Positions 9,488 to 14,480 of a stretch of DNA of 22,236 nucleotides are shown in pieces. This DNA is from a virus. Every line of letters begins with the position of its first letter. The stretch's first letter is position 1. Both the position numbers and the translations under genes were made by a program. The notes below the pieces were generated by a model. The model saw only the letters and a list, made by a program, of their open reading frames with translations, searched no databases and had not been told where the DNA came from. Location: positions 1 through 22,236 of the IMG/VR virus record IMGVR_UViG_3300007540_000129. One strand, 5' to 3'.

Positions 9488-9727
9488 ATGACTCCTCAAG
9501 AACGCGCTCTTCTTATCTCAGAATTTACTGTTGCGATTAAGGAAATGCCTGTTACCTTATCTGATGATGAACAGCGTTGGGTTCGAATGGCTATAAAGAA
9601 AGAAGCGCAATCTATTGCGTTTCGTACAGCCATTATTGAAAAGTCGTTTTTAGGTGTCATTACAATGATGGGTGCTGGAGTGCTTTATGTTGTTGCTGAT
9701 TTCTTTAAGAATCACGGTTTCAAATAA
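9488..9727 (+). CDS. Small one-TM protein at head of lysis cassette
   Basis: A 79-residue protein with a charged helical N-terminus (LSDDEQRWVRMAIKKEAQS, about 24-42) and one hydrophobic segment at about 53-71 (FLGVITMMGAGVLYVVADF), ending KNHGFK. The charged helix plus single C-terminal membrane span is common in small phage proteins placed just before holins, where they may be holins, antiholins or membrane anchors. No strong Shine-Dalgarno is visible upstream. It is 8 bases from the holin start, so they are co-transcribed. The precise role is inferred from position. Confidence 0.55.
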   Translation: MTPQERALLISEFTVAIKEMPVTLSDDEQRWVRMAIKKEAQSIAFRTAIIEKSFLGVITMMGAGVLYVVADFFKNHGFK

Positions 9728-9735
9728 GGATTTAT

Positions 9736-10125
9736 ATGGCAGACATTACTGGACTTGGAGCCATTTCCGACCTTGCATCTACCGTTATTAATAAAATCTG
9801 GCCTGATAAAAGTGAGGCAGAAAAACAACAGCTTGCAGCAGCAGTAATGGTTGTCCAAGGACAAATGGACATTAACAAAGTAGAAGCAGCCAATCCATCT
9901 GTCTTTGTATCTGGATGGCGTCCGTTTATCGGCTGGGTGTGCGGCGCGGCCTGCGCTTGGAACTGGATTGGTTTACCCATTGGCAAAGCTGTATTGTTGT
10001 TTATGGGTTATTCAATTACTCTATCTCCTGCTGACATATCTGAAATGATGCCTGTTCTTTTGGGAATGTTGGGATTAGGAACATTAAGAACAGTTGAGAA
10101 AATTAAAAACGTAGCTGCTAAATGA
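9736..10125 (+). CDS. Three-TM holin (GTA/3TM holin family)
   Basis: The 129-residue protein has a soluble N-terminus (KSEAEKQQLAAAV) and then the signature SVFVSGWRPFIGWVCGAA (55-72), followed by hydrophobic spans at about 58-80, 83-94 and 104-117 and a basic end. This matches the three-TM phage holin family named for gene-transfer-agent release (PF11351-like). It would form lesions in the inner membrane so that the endolysin reaches the wall. An AAGGA site sits before the ATG. The stop overlaps the endolysin start by four bases (ATGA), consistent with coupled translation of holin and lysin. Confidence 0.85.
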   Translation: MADITGLGAISDLASTVINKIWPDKSEAEKQQLAAAVMVVQGQMDINKVEAANPSVFVSGWRPFIGWVCGAACAWNWIGLPIGKAVLLFMGYSITLSPADISEMMPVLLGMLGLGTLRTVEKIKNVAAK

Positions 10126-10637
10126 AAATTAACTTTGAAAAAGCATTGCAATTAATATTGAAGTCGGAGGGGGGGTATGTCAATCATCCAGAAGACCCCG
10201 GTGGTATTACAAATCTTGGAGTCACCAAAAGAGTATGGGAGGAGTGGGTAGGGCATGAAGTCGCAGAACAGGTCATGCGCGATCTAACGCCATCCATTGT
10301 TGGCCCCATGTACAAAGCCAAATATTGGGAAAAAGTACGTGGTGACGATCTACCTTCAGGGGTTGATTACTGCGTCTTTGATGCTGCTGTCAACAGTGGC
10401 CCCGGCAGAGCCGTTAAATGGCTTCAAGCTTGCGTCAAAGTAGAAGTTGATGGGGTCATAGGCCCAAAGACTTTAGACGCTGTAACAGCCTTCAGTGATA
10501 TTGAGCTAATTTCTGATTACAACAAGCGGCGTTTGTCGTTTTTGCTTGATCTAAGCACATGGGAAACGTTTGGTAAAGGTTGGACAAACAGAGTCTATGC
10601 CGTTGAGAACTCTGCCGCCAAAATGGTTACTGCTTAA
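10122..10637 (+). CDS. Endolysin, glycoside hydrolase 108 family
   Basis: The 171-residue protein shows the GH108 signature: SEGGYVNHPEDPGGITNLG, with the probable catalytic Glu16, then the fold-typical VDYCVFDAAVNSGPGRAVKWLQ (about 85-105), and a C-terminal peptidoglycan-binding-3 type segment (VDGVIGPKTLDAV). It cleaves glycan strands in the wall. No signal peptide or N-terminal membrane anchor is seen, so release depends on the holin. It overlaps the holin gene by ATGA at the start. Its last 11 bases overlap, on the opposite strand, the end of the MazG-like gene (10627-10637), so the two operons converge. No spanin gene is visible nearby. Confidence 0.85.
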   Translation: MKINFEKALQLILKSEGGYVNHPEDPGGITNLGVTKRVWEEWVGHEVAEQVMRDLTPSIVGPMYKAKYWEKVRGDDLPSGVDYCVFDAAVNSGPGRAVKWLQACVKVEVDGVIGPKTLDAVTAFSDIELISDYNKRRLSFLLDLSTWETFGKGWTNRVYAVENSAAKMVTA

Positions 10638-10929
10638 GAAAAACACCGCTTGGGAGTAACTCTCCTTTGCGGTCTTTGATCTCTGAGTAAGCTCCTTTAA
10701 GGCATTGCACGAGGCTAATGTCTCGCAAAGCACAATAATTGATTAAGCAAACCATGATGTCTCCTACGGCATCTTTGATTTCTGGCAGATCATTCTTCAT
10801 TTCTGCATCAACCAATTCACCAACTTCAGTGATGGCTTTCATCAGTTGAGCAGTTGATGTTGAATTAAAAATAATGCGTCTTGCTTCTGACCAACGGATG
10901 ACTTCAATTTCTACTGCTTCGTAGCTCAT
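10627..10929 (-). CDS. MazG-like nucleotide pyrophosphohydrolase
   Basis: The 100-residue protein has the metal-binding pattern ExxE (Glu35-Glu38 in EVGE), ExxD (Glu50-Asp53) and a further aspartate (Asp57) in DAVGD, which fits the MazG/all-alpha NTP-PPase family. Those enzymes hydrolyse NTPs to NMPs and pyrophosphate with Mg2+, and phage versions are thought to adjust host nucleotide or ppGpp pools. Length suits a single-domain phage copy. Its ATG overlaps the upstream DUF3310 stop as ATGA (10926-10929). The 3' end overlaps the convergent endolysin by 11 bp. The family call is good. The in vivo substrate is unknown. Confidence 0.75.
   Translation of the reverse strand: MSYEAVEIEVIRWSEARRIIFNSTSTAQLMKAITEVGELVDAEMKNDLPEIKDAVGDIMVCLINYCALRDISLVQCLKGAYSEIKDRKGELLPSGVFLKQ
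10639..10673 (-). terminator. Candidate leftward rho-independent terminator inside the MazG 3' end
   Basis: On the minus strand, ACCGC (10673-10669) pairs with GCGGT (10649-10645), and inside it GGAG pairs with CTCC around a five-base loop, with small internal loops between. A GTTTTTC tract follows at 10644-10638. The structure overlaps the end of the MazG coding sequence and ends just before its stop at 10627. The plus-strand reading of the same hairpin is followed only by CTTTGAT, so any effect on lysis transcripts would be weaker. Folding was done by eye. Confidence 0.45.
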
Positions 10930-11138
10930 TTTTTACTTTCTAGTTCAATTAAAAGATCAATGTAATGTGCTGCTTTTTCTAAGTCAGCAATGCCATTTTT
11001 TTGTCTCCAGCGAGAAACGTATTTGATGACGTTTCCTTCGAAGAACCCAATGTTGTTTGCATGAATGTATTCAGCAGGTTGGATTGGTAGATTCTTGTAA
11101 TGGTCACCACCAACTTGTATGTTTAATGATGATTCCAT
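10926..11138 (-). CDS. DUF3310 protein
   Basis: I take the start at 11138 (70 residues) rather than an upstream Met that would add a hydrophobic extension reading through the neighbouring gene. The sequence has GGDHYK (10-15), IQPAEYIH (19-26), NNIGFFEGNVIKYVSRW (28-44) and a helical end (DLEKAAHYIDLLI), the pattern of DUF3310, a small phage family often next to nucleotide-metabolism genes. It has been linked to nucleotide kinase-like activity, but the reaction is not established. The start overlaps the upstream stop as TAATG and the stop overlaps MazG as ATGA, which supports this choice. Confidence 0.8.
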   Translation of the reverse strand: MESSLNIQVGGDHYKNLPIQPAEYIHANNIGFFEGNVIKYVSRWRQKNGIADLEKAAHYIDLLIELESKK

Positions 11139-11302
11139 TAAAACAATCCAAACCAAATACCAGTTCCATGAAACCAAGCAATTGGAAACACAATTGCTCC
11201 TGCTATCAGAAATCCCCATGATGCTGTTGATAAACACACATAAATATGTGTAAACCAAGCTGCGATAAACCAGATAAGAAGTGTTAAAGGTAAAAAGTTC
11301 AT
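11138..11302 (-). CDS. Small membrane protein, two probable TM helices
   Basis: A 54-residue protein with two hydrophobic stretches, FLPLTLLIWFIAAWF (about 3-17) and WGFLIAGAIVFPIAWF (29-44), joined by a short polar loop, and rich in Trp and Phe. I choose the ATG at 11302, which has a GGAA-type site seven to ten bases upstream, over an in-frame Met 24 codons earlier that lies in the structured gap. Its stop overlaps the DUF3310 start (TAATG). Function unknown. It lies far from the lysis cassette, so a holin role is not suggested. Confidence 0.55.
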   Translation of the reverse strand: MNFLPLTLLIWFIAAWFTHIYVCLSTASWGFLIAGAIVFPIAWFHGTGIWFGLF

Positions 11303-11402
11303 TTCAATATTTCCAAATAAAAAGGCGGGGGTACTCGCTGCACTGGACTGACGCAAGGGTTTATCAAAACCCATAAAACAGCATCCGCTTTCCCCTTGAA
11401 AA
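11303..11402 (-). other. Non-coding leader-like gap with hairpin
   Basis: Between two leftward genes is a 100-base stretch with no good coding. On either strand GGGTTT and AAACCC at 11357-11362 and 11367-11372 form a six-bp perfect stem with a four-base loop. On the minus strand G-rich bases upstream (GGGGAAAGCGG) and a C-rich run (CCCCCGCC) followed by TTTTT downstream could close a larger structure. This may be an attenuator or processing site ahead of the membrane gene. Folding was done by eye. Confidence 0.35.
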
Positions 11403-11714
11403 TTACTCTGCCAAACTTTTCAAATCAGCAGGAATCAATTCACCAAGCTTTAAATAAAGATTACAAATAGCTTGTGCCATGATTGCTTCATTTGTTTTTG
11501 CAATTTGACTACGTGCATTTTTTGCACCAATCAAAATTCCCAAAGTTTTTGCAGCATTAATAAGATTTGGTGTTGTTACACGAAATCCCATTACAGAACA
11601 CGCAGCATTAGCAATTTGGTCTTGAGTAAGATTAGAAAAAGAAGAATGAGCTTCTTTTAGCCAATTTGTTAACTTATACATTTCAGCAAAACTTAAGGTA
11701 TTAATAGTAGACAT
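11403..11714 (-). CDS. Small helical phage protein, HTH-like, unknown
   Basis: The start at 11714 is chosen because AAAGGAC precedes it at good spacing. The Met ten codons upstream lacks such a site. The 103-residue protein is mainly helical, with SFAEMYKLTNWLKEAH at 8-23 and a possible helix-turn-helix stretch at 31-60 (QDQIANAACSVMGF, then TPNLINAAKTLG). No catalytic residues are seen. The gap of 32 bases upstream separates it from the SpoVG-like gene. Position in a leftward early operon suggests a regulator or DNA-associated accessory, which is inference. Confidence 0.5.
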   Translation of the reverse strand: MSTINTLSFAEMYKLTNWLKEAHSSFSNLTQDQIANAACSVMGFRVTTPNLINAAKTLGILIGAKNARSQIAKTNEAIMAQAICNLYLKLGELIPADLKSLAE

Positions 11715-11746
11715 AGAGTGTCCTTTGTTATGCTTTACTTGCATGA

Positions 11747-12031
11747 TTAAAAATCCAAATCGTCTAAAGTTTCTTTCTTTACGACTTTTGCTGGTGCAGT
11801 GTTCTGGGCTTTCTTAATGATGGACGCATTGAACTTGTCATTGCCCCATACGTGCTTCCACCAAGTACCGTCATCCTTCTTACGTGCTGGATAACTGATG
11901 AATGGGCCTTTAGCACTGTCTTTAATCGAACATCCTTTGATAGACAAAAAGGCTTCTGCACCTTCCTCACTATGAATGTTGATGTTGAATGACGGGTACT
12001 TACCTTCGTGGTGCTCAATACTGATAAACAT
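11747..12031 (-). CDS. SpoVG-like small DNA-binding protein with acidic C-terminal tip
   Basis: The 94-residue protein has a central block at 31-52 (IKGCSIKD, GPFISYPARKKDDG) that resembles the SpoVG-type or related fold in which a strand is followed by 'G-[FL]-[FI]-x-x-P-[AS]-R-K'. WWKHVWGNDKF follows. The C-terminus reads ETLDDLDF, acidic with a terminal Phe, much like the C-terminal tip of single-stranded DNA-binding proteins that recruits partner proteins. It lies directly downstream of the annealing-protein gene (three-base gap). A role in ssDNA handling or protein recruitment is an inference. The SpoVG resemblance is from motif memory. Confidence 0.5.
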   Translation of the reverse strand: MFISIEHHEGKYPSFNINIHSEEGAEAFLSIKGCSIKDSAKGPFISYPARKKDDGTWWKHVWGNDKFNASIIKKAQNTAPAKVVKKETLDDLDF

Positions 12032-12034
12032 AAA

Positions 12035-12697
12035 TTAACTTTCTGTGGGTTTAATTTGAGCCTTTTTCAAAGCTCCTCGTGTACTGGCCGACATCTGCGA
12101 TGCCAACCAAACTCTTTGATCAGCTTCTAGTGCTGCTGCATTGATCATTTCAAGGGCTTGTACTGCTTTGCCAGCTTGAACAAGCTCTTCAGTAGCATTT
12201 GCCATGTCTAGCAAATAGTCCTTGGTGTCTTGCGGGAGGTCGTCACCAATTCCACCACGGGGGGTGTGTTTCATGTGACCTGTTTCAGCATAAGAGCTAC
12301 TATCTTTTTCATTCTCTTTGGCTGGCTTCTGTGGAATGTCTTCACCAGAATAAATGTACAAGCCCAATCCATGCAATGCTAATGCTTTGGTCATGCAACG
12401 CATGATGGCTGTATTGACTGCAAATGCATCAGGATTAGGAATAGGTTTATTCCGGTAATCCATCACTGGAAGCATACAAGTCATTGGTTTGTTGAACATG
12501 GTTACAGTCACCCAAACCATGCCTGTACCGTTAACGTCCATGTAGCATTTACCGTCAAACAGTTCTACTTTAAAAGTAGCTGCTTCATCTGCTTTTAGAG
12601 CTTCTGCCCATGCCCAAGCCCATGATAAATAGGTAAGGTTGTTCTTCTTTTCTGTATGCTCATTAACATTGAGCGATAGTAAAAAATTTACTGTCAT
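12035..12697 (-). CDS. DUF1071/Sak3-like single-strand annealing protein
   Basis: Start is set at 12697, where AAGGATC lies six bases upstream and the ATG overlaps the previous stop (ATGA). This gives 220 residues. Residues 9-120 match DUF1071/Sak3 proteins: NVNEHTEKKNNLTYLSWAWA, then the YMDVNGTGMVWVTV strand block, NPDAFAVNTAIMRCMTKALA and HGLGLYIYSGEDI. These phage recombinases anneal complementary single strands during recombination and replication, and belong to the Rad52/Sak-type group. Residues 121-220 are a charged helical tail. Partner genes nearby (SpoVG-like protein, RusA on the other strand) fit a recombination module. Family assignment is good. Confidence 0.75.
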   Translation of the reverse strand: MTVNFLLSLNVNEHTEKKNNLTYLSWAWAWAEALKADEAATFKVELFDGKCYMDVNGTGMVWVTVTMFNKPMTCMLPVMDYRNKPIPNPDAFAVNTAIMRCMTKALALHGLGLYIYSGEDIPQKPAKENEKDSSSYAETGHMKHTPRGGIGDDLPQDTKDYLLDMANATEELVQAGKAVQALEMINAAALEADQRVWLASQMSASTRGALKKAQIKPTES

Positions 12698-12894
12698 TTT
12701 TGATCCTTGTGGTTGTTCCATTCGTATTCTTCTTGAGCAATGCGCTGCTGAGTGTCATCATCCAAGTCTTTGTATTGAACAAAGTGATTTTCAGAACAGC
12801 ATGAGCGTTGATCACCGCGAATAGAAAAGCAGTAGCAGCAGTACTCAACATTGGCTTGTTCAGCTTTAAAACCGTCCATAAAGTGGTTCATCAT
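12694..12894 (-). CDS. Small Cys-rich protein, possible zinc-binding
   Basis: A 66-residue protein with five cysteines and a histidine close together (Cys19, Cys20, Cys22, Cys32, Cys33, His37), then an acidic, glutamine-rich C-terminus. The cluster could bind one zinc ion, though the spacing is not a standard finger. AAAGGA precedes the first ATG, and a second Met follows at once. The start overlaps the upstream stop (ATGA) and the stop overlaps the annealing-protein start (ATGA), so it sits inside a coupled series. Function unknown. I do not recognise a family. Confidence 0.6.
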   Translation of the reverse strand: MMNHFMDGFKAEQANVEYCCYCFSIRGDQRSCCSENHFVQYKDLDDDTQQRIAQEEYEWNNHKDQK

Positions 12895-13205
12895 TTTTCC
12901 TTTGCAACGTAGAAAATGCTAGCTTTACCAGCCGATGGATGGTGGCTGAAAGCTCGTACTGCTCCAGCTTTTTTGTACTTTTTAATGTGGCCTCTAAGGG
13001 CTTGAGCAACCTTGTCTAATTCGTCTACTGGAACAATTAGGCTTTCGCCAACTGACAGCTTGGATAGAAGGCCATAATATTTCCCAATTGTTTGCCGTGT
13101 CTTGGGCATTTTCTGGGTGCTGACTACGATGGAGGCTGGGTCAAACTCATTCACTGAAATGCCAGTAAACGGATTTTTACCCAAAAATGTGGTTTTAGCT
13201 TGCAT
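12891..13205 (-). CDS. Basic helical phage early protein
   Basis: I prefer the ATG at 13205 (104 residues) with TTGGAA about nine bases upstream. An in-frame ATG at 13241 would place the start on top of a possible -10 box. The C-terminal half (SVGESLIVPVDELDKVAQALRG, then IKKYKKAGAVRAF, about 63-102) has the strand-helix-basic strand pattern seen in small phage proteins that resemble nucleic-acid-binding modules. It is the first gene of the leftward operon and couples by ATGA to the Cys-rich gene. Function is not known. Confidence 0.6.
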   Translation of the reverse strand: MQAKTTFLGKNPFTGISVNEFDPASIVVSTQKMPKTRQTIGKYYGLLSKLSVGESLIVPVDELDKVAQALRGHIKKYKKAGAVRAFSHHPSAGKASIFYVAKEK

Positions 13206-13247
13206 ACAATTAAATTCCAATACACCGCGAAACAGCGGCATGGAAGA

Positions 13248-13253
13248 ACTATA
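13248..13253 (-). promoter_or_regulatory. Candidate leftward -10 box (TATAGT)
   Basis: TATAGT on the minus strand lies in the divergent control region between the two early operons, about 43 bases before the preferred start at 13205. The -35 region is not convincing (GAAAAT at 17-bp spacing). It is the best promoter-like hexamer for the leftward operon seen by eye. No good matching -10 is found for the rightward genes. Confidence 0.3.
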
Positions 13254-13274
13254 GACGATCTTTCACCGAAATTT

Positions 13275-13295
13275 TCTAGGTGTTTTCCCTAATGG
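13275..13295 (+). promoter_or_regulatory. 21-bp element, copy A: SD, possible hairpin and start codon
   Basis: This copy begins TCTAGGTG and ends CCCTAATGG. It matches copy B at 16579-16599 at 18 of 21 bases. Both contain a Shine-Dalgarno-like stretch (AGGTG here, AAGGG in copy B), then a T-rich and C-rich spacer and ATG. The C-run can pair back on the G-run, which would hide the ribosome binding site. Here it starts a 12-codon leader peptide. The regulatory role is inference. Confidence 0.5.
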
Positions 13296-13330
13296 TTTTT
13301 TTGTTTTCGACTGTTAGTCTTATGGCATGA
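13292..13330 (+). CDS. Putative 12-residue hydrophobic leader peptide
   Basis: ATG at 13292 in copy A of the 21-bp element opens a short ORF encoding MVFLFSTVSLMA. Its TGA (13328-13330) overlaps the ATG of the next gene at 13327 by four bases (ATGA). The next gene has no Shine-Dalgarno of its own, so it may depend on translation of this leader. AGGTG lies about nine bases before the leader ATG. A random short ORF is possible. The overlap and the repeated element raise the chance that it is used. Confidence 0.4.
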   Translation: MVFLFSTVSLMA

Positions 13331-13521
13331 ACAACGAACTTATTGAACAAGAATTGGCCTACTTGCTTACCGTACACGCTACGGAAATGCTTGAAGGTAT
13401 GACGCATCCTGATGATCTAGATGCTGCTGTATGCGCTGTGCTGGCTCGTGCAATGGAAGTTGCCAGCAACAAAAAACTTAGACCTATTGATGAAATCTTC
13501 CAAGCAACCAAGCCCCTTTGA
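13327..13521 (+). CDS. Small helical early protein, unknown
   Basis: A 64-residue acidic, helical protein, first full gene of the rightward operon. Two helices are likely (about 2-22 and 28-46, rich in Leu, Ala and Glu). No known motif. It lacks its own ribosome binding site and starts in ATGA overlap with the 12-residue leader ORF, so translation may be coupled. Function unknown. Confidence 0.55.
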   Translation: MNNELIEQELAYLLTVHATEMLEGMTHPDDLDAAVCAVLARAMEVASNKKLRPIDEIFQATKPL

Positions 13522-13567
13522 CATCAAGCAACCTTCTGTGTTGTTCAGCAAGCATGAGTAAGTTACT

Positions 13568-13660
13568 ATGAACAAATATGCAGTCGCTAAGAAGGACTTG
13601 AAGCCATCGGTTTTTTCGATGTACCAAAAAGCAAAACGCTACAACCCAACTGAGGAATGA
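13568..13660 (+). CDS. Very small basic protein, 30 residues
   Basis: ATG at 13568 opens a 30-residue ORF (MNKYAVAKKDLKPSVFSMYQ then KAKRYNPTEE). Lysine-rich and probably helical. The upstream GAGTAAG is only a weak ribosome site. Its composition looks coding and it fills the gap between two likely genes, with its stop two bases before the next ATG. It might be chance. No function can be given. Confidence 0.4.
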   Translation: MNKYAVAKKDLKPSVFSMYQKAKRYNPTEE

Positions 13661-13662
13661 CA

Positions 13663-13833
13663 ATGGACTTTTCTACACTTTTTAACCTGTTTACCAAGTC
13701 TGGTATGCAGCAAGATCCTGAGACTCACCAGTTTACAGGCGGCATCTCTGAGATGGCTCGTTTAGCTCACAACATTGCAGAGCAACGTGAAGATGACGCA
13801 TTTTTTAATCGCAACCGTAATGAGGACTTCTGA
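13663..13833 (+). CDS. Small hypothetical early protein, 56 residues
   Basis: GAGGA lies about eight bases before this ATG. The 56-residue product (MDFSTLFNLFTKSGMQ at the start, ending NRNRNEDF) is mixed polar and helical. Its TGA overlaps the next ATG as TGATG at 13831-13835, which argues that both are expressed together. I do not recognise a family. Confidence 0.55.
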   Translation: MDFSTLFNLFTKSGMQQDPETHQFTGGISEMARLAHNIAEQREDDAFFNRNRNEDF

Positions 13834-14027
13834 TGAGCAAAGGTAGCGCCCCTCGTCCTATTGCTGATCGTCAGTCGTTTGTTGAACGATGGGATGCAAT
13901 CTTTAAAGAAAAGTGTCCTGAATGCCAGTCACCGAATTGGTGGCTCAAGGAAGGTGCTAGTGCTTGCGGCATGGAAGCACATTGCAAGGTTTGTGACTCT
14001 TGCGGTCACCAGTGGGATATAGGCTAG
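13833..14027 (+). CDS. Phage KGSxxRP-type protein fused to a zinc ribbon
   Basis: The 64-residue protein has an N-terminal MSKGSAPRPI and FVERWDAIF (residues 16-24), a short conserved motif I know from many small phage proteins ending with WDxIF. It continues with CPEC (28-31) and CKVCDSC (51-57), with Trp at 36, 37 and 61, which form a likely zinc ribbon. Metal binding would explain the cysteines. A nucleic-acid role is plausible but unproven. It overlaps the previous stop (TGATG) and is followed by a short non-coding stretch and the HNH gene. Confidence 0.65.
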   Translation: MSKGSAPRPIADRQSFVERWDAIFKEKCPECQSPNWWLKEGASACGMEAHCKVCDSCGHQWDIG

Positions 14028-14068
14028 AATTTATGAAACCCGGCTAGATCTGAAGTCATGAGCAGATC

Positions 14069-14079
14069 GAAAAGTGAAC
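14069..14079 (+). repeat. 11-bp direct repeat, left copy (GAAAAGTGAAC)
   Basis: GAAAAGTGAAC here is identical to 14470-14480. The two copies are 401 bases apart and flank the HNH gene. The right copy contains the GTG start of the replication gene. The left copy contains the same GTGAAC at 14074. See the insertion note for the meaning. Confidence 0.8.
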
Positions 14080-14127
14080 TCTGCACCTGCCGTTGTTTCT
14101 TTCATCAGAGTGTACAGAAAGAAAATT

Positions 14128-14478
14128 ATGACTTTACTTGTCAGTAAAAAACGCATTTCTATATTTGAGCGTGATAAATATTTATGCCAATATTGTGGAA
14201 AGCTTTTAACTTTAGAGCAATGTTCTATTGATCACAAAATAGCAACCTCTAGAAAAGGTACTAATGGGTCTTTAAATCTTGTAACTTGTTGCAGTTCATG
14301 TAATTCAAGTAAGGGGCCAAGATCAATAGAAGCATTCAGGCTGACTTGTAGAGTTAAAAAGTCTCCTTATGCGTCTGTAGTTCAAGGTCATACAGTTAAA
14401 AAATTAATAAATTTAGGAATTGAATTTTCGTTATTGGAAGAACATCTTTTCTTTTTTGAACAAAGAGAAGAAAAGTGA
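14128..14478 (+). CDS. HNH endonuclease
   Basis: Start at 14128 is chosen for the AGAAAG site before it. The GTG at 14074 lies in the left direct repeat and has no good site. The 116-residue protein has FERDKYLCQYCGK (13-25), the catalytic-type ASP-His pair IDH (34-36), Asn50 in NLVTCCSSCNSSKG (50-63) and a second CxxC pair, giving the HNH fold with a Zn ion held by Cys20, Cys23, Cys55 and Cys58. Free-standing HNH genes in phages are often homing endonucleases. The gene is clearly AT-richer than its neighbours, which suggests recent arrival. Its TGA overlaps the GTG start of the replication gene. Confidence 0.8.
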   Translation: MTLLVSKKRISIFERDKYLCQYCGKLLTLEQCSIDHKIATSRKGTNGSLNLVTCCSSCNSSKGPRSIEAFRLTCRVKKSPYASVVQGHTVKKLINLGIEFSLLEEHLFFFEQREEK

Positions 14479-14480
14479 AC
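14470..14480 (+). repeat. 11-bp direct repeat, right copy (GAAAAGTGAAC)
   Basis: Second copy of GAAAAGTGAAC, identical to 14069-14079. It contains both the HNH stop (TGA, 14476-14478) and the GTG start of the replication gene (14475-14477). An 11-base identity beginning exactly at a gene start is unlikely by chance in this short distance. Confidence 0.8.

Larger units (their letters stand above)
14080..14480 (+). mobile_element. Possible HNH-gene insertion between 11-bp direct repeats
   Basis: The 401 bases between the starts of the two 11-bp repeats hold one AT-rich HNH gene (14128-14478) and a short leader. Removing one repeat copy plus the insert would join the upstream sequence straight to the replication gene at its GTG start. 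This looks like a homing-type or transposition-like insertion that kept the downstream reading frame intact. No terminal inverted repeats or transposase are seen, so the mechanism is open. The boundaries are inferred from the repeat alone. Confidence 0.45.

Noticed and set aside
11139-11258. Longer DUF3310 reading frame with hydrophobic N-terminus
   Set aside because: The extension reads through the neighbouring membrane gene, while ATG 11138 gives the family's usual length and TAATG overlap.
14047-14068. Six-bp inverted repeat GATCTG/CAGATC before the HNH gene
   Set aside because: Short arms with a ten-base spacer, no T tract and no nearby promoter. Not enough to call a site.
14074-14127. 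GTG start that would lengthen the HNH gene by 18 codons
   Set aside because: It lies in the left direct repeat, has no good ribosome binding site, and the extra residues precede the HNH motifs. ATG at 14128 has AGAAAG upstream.
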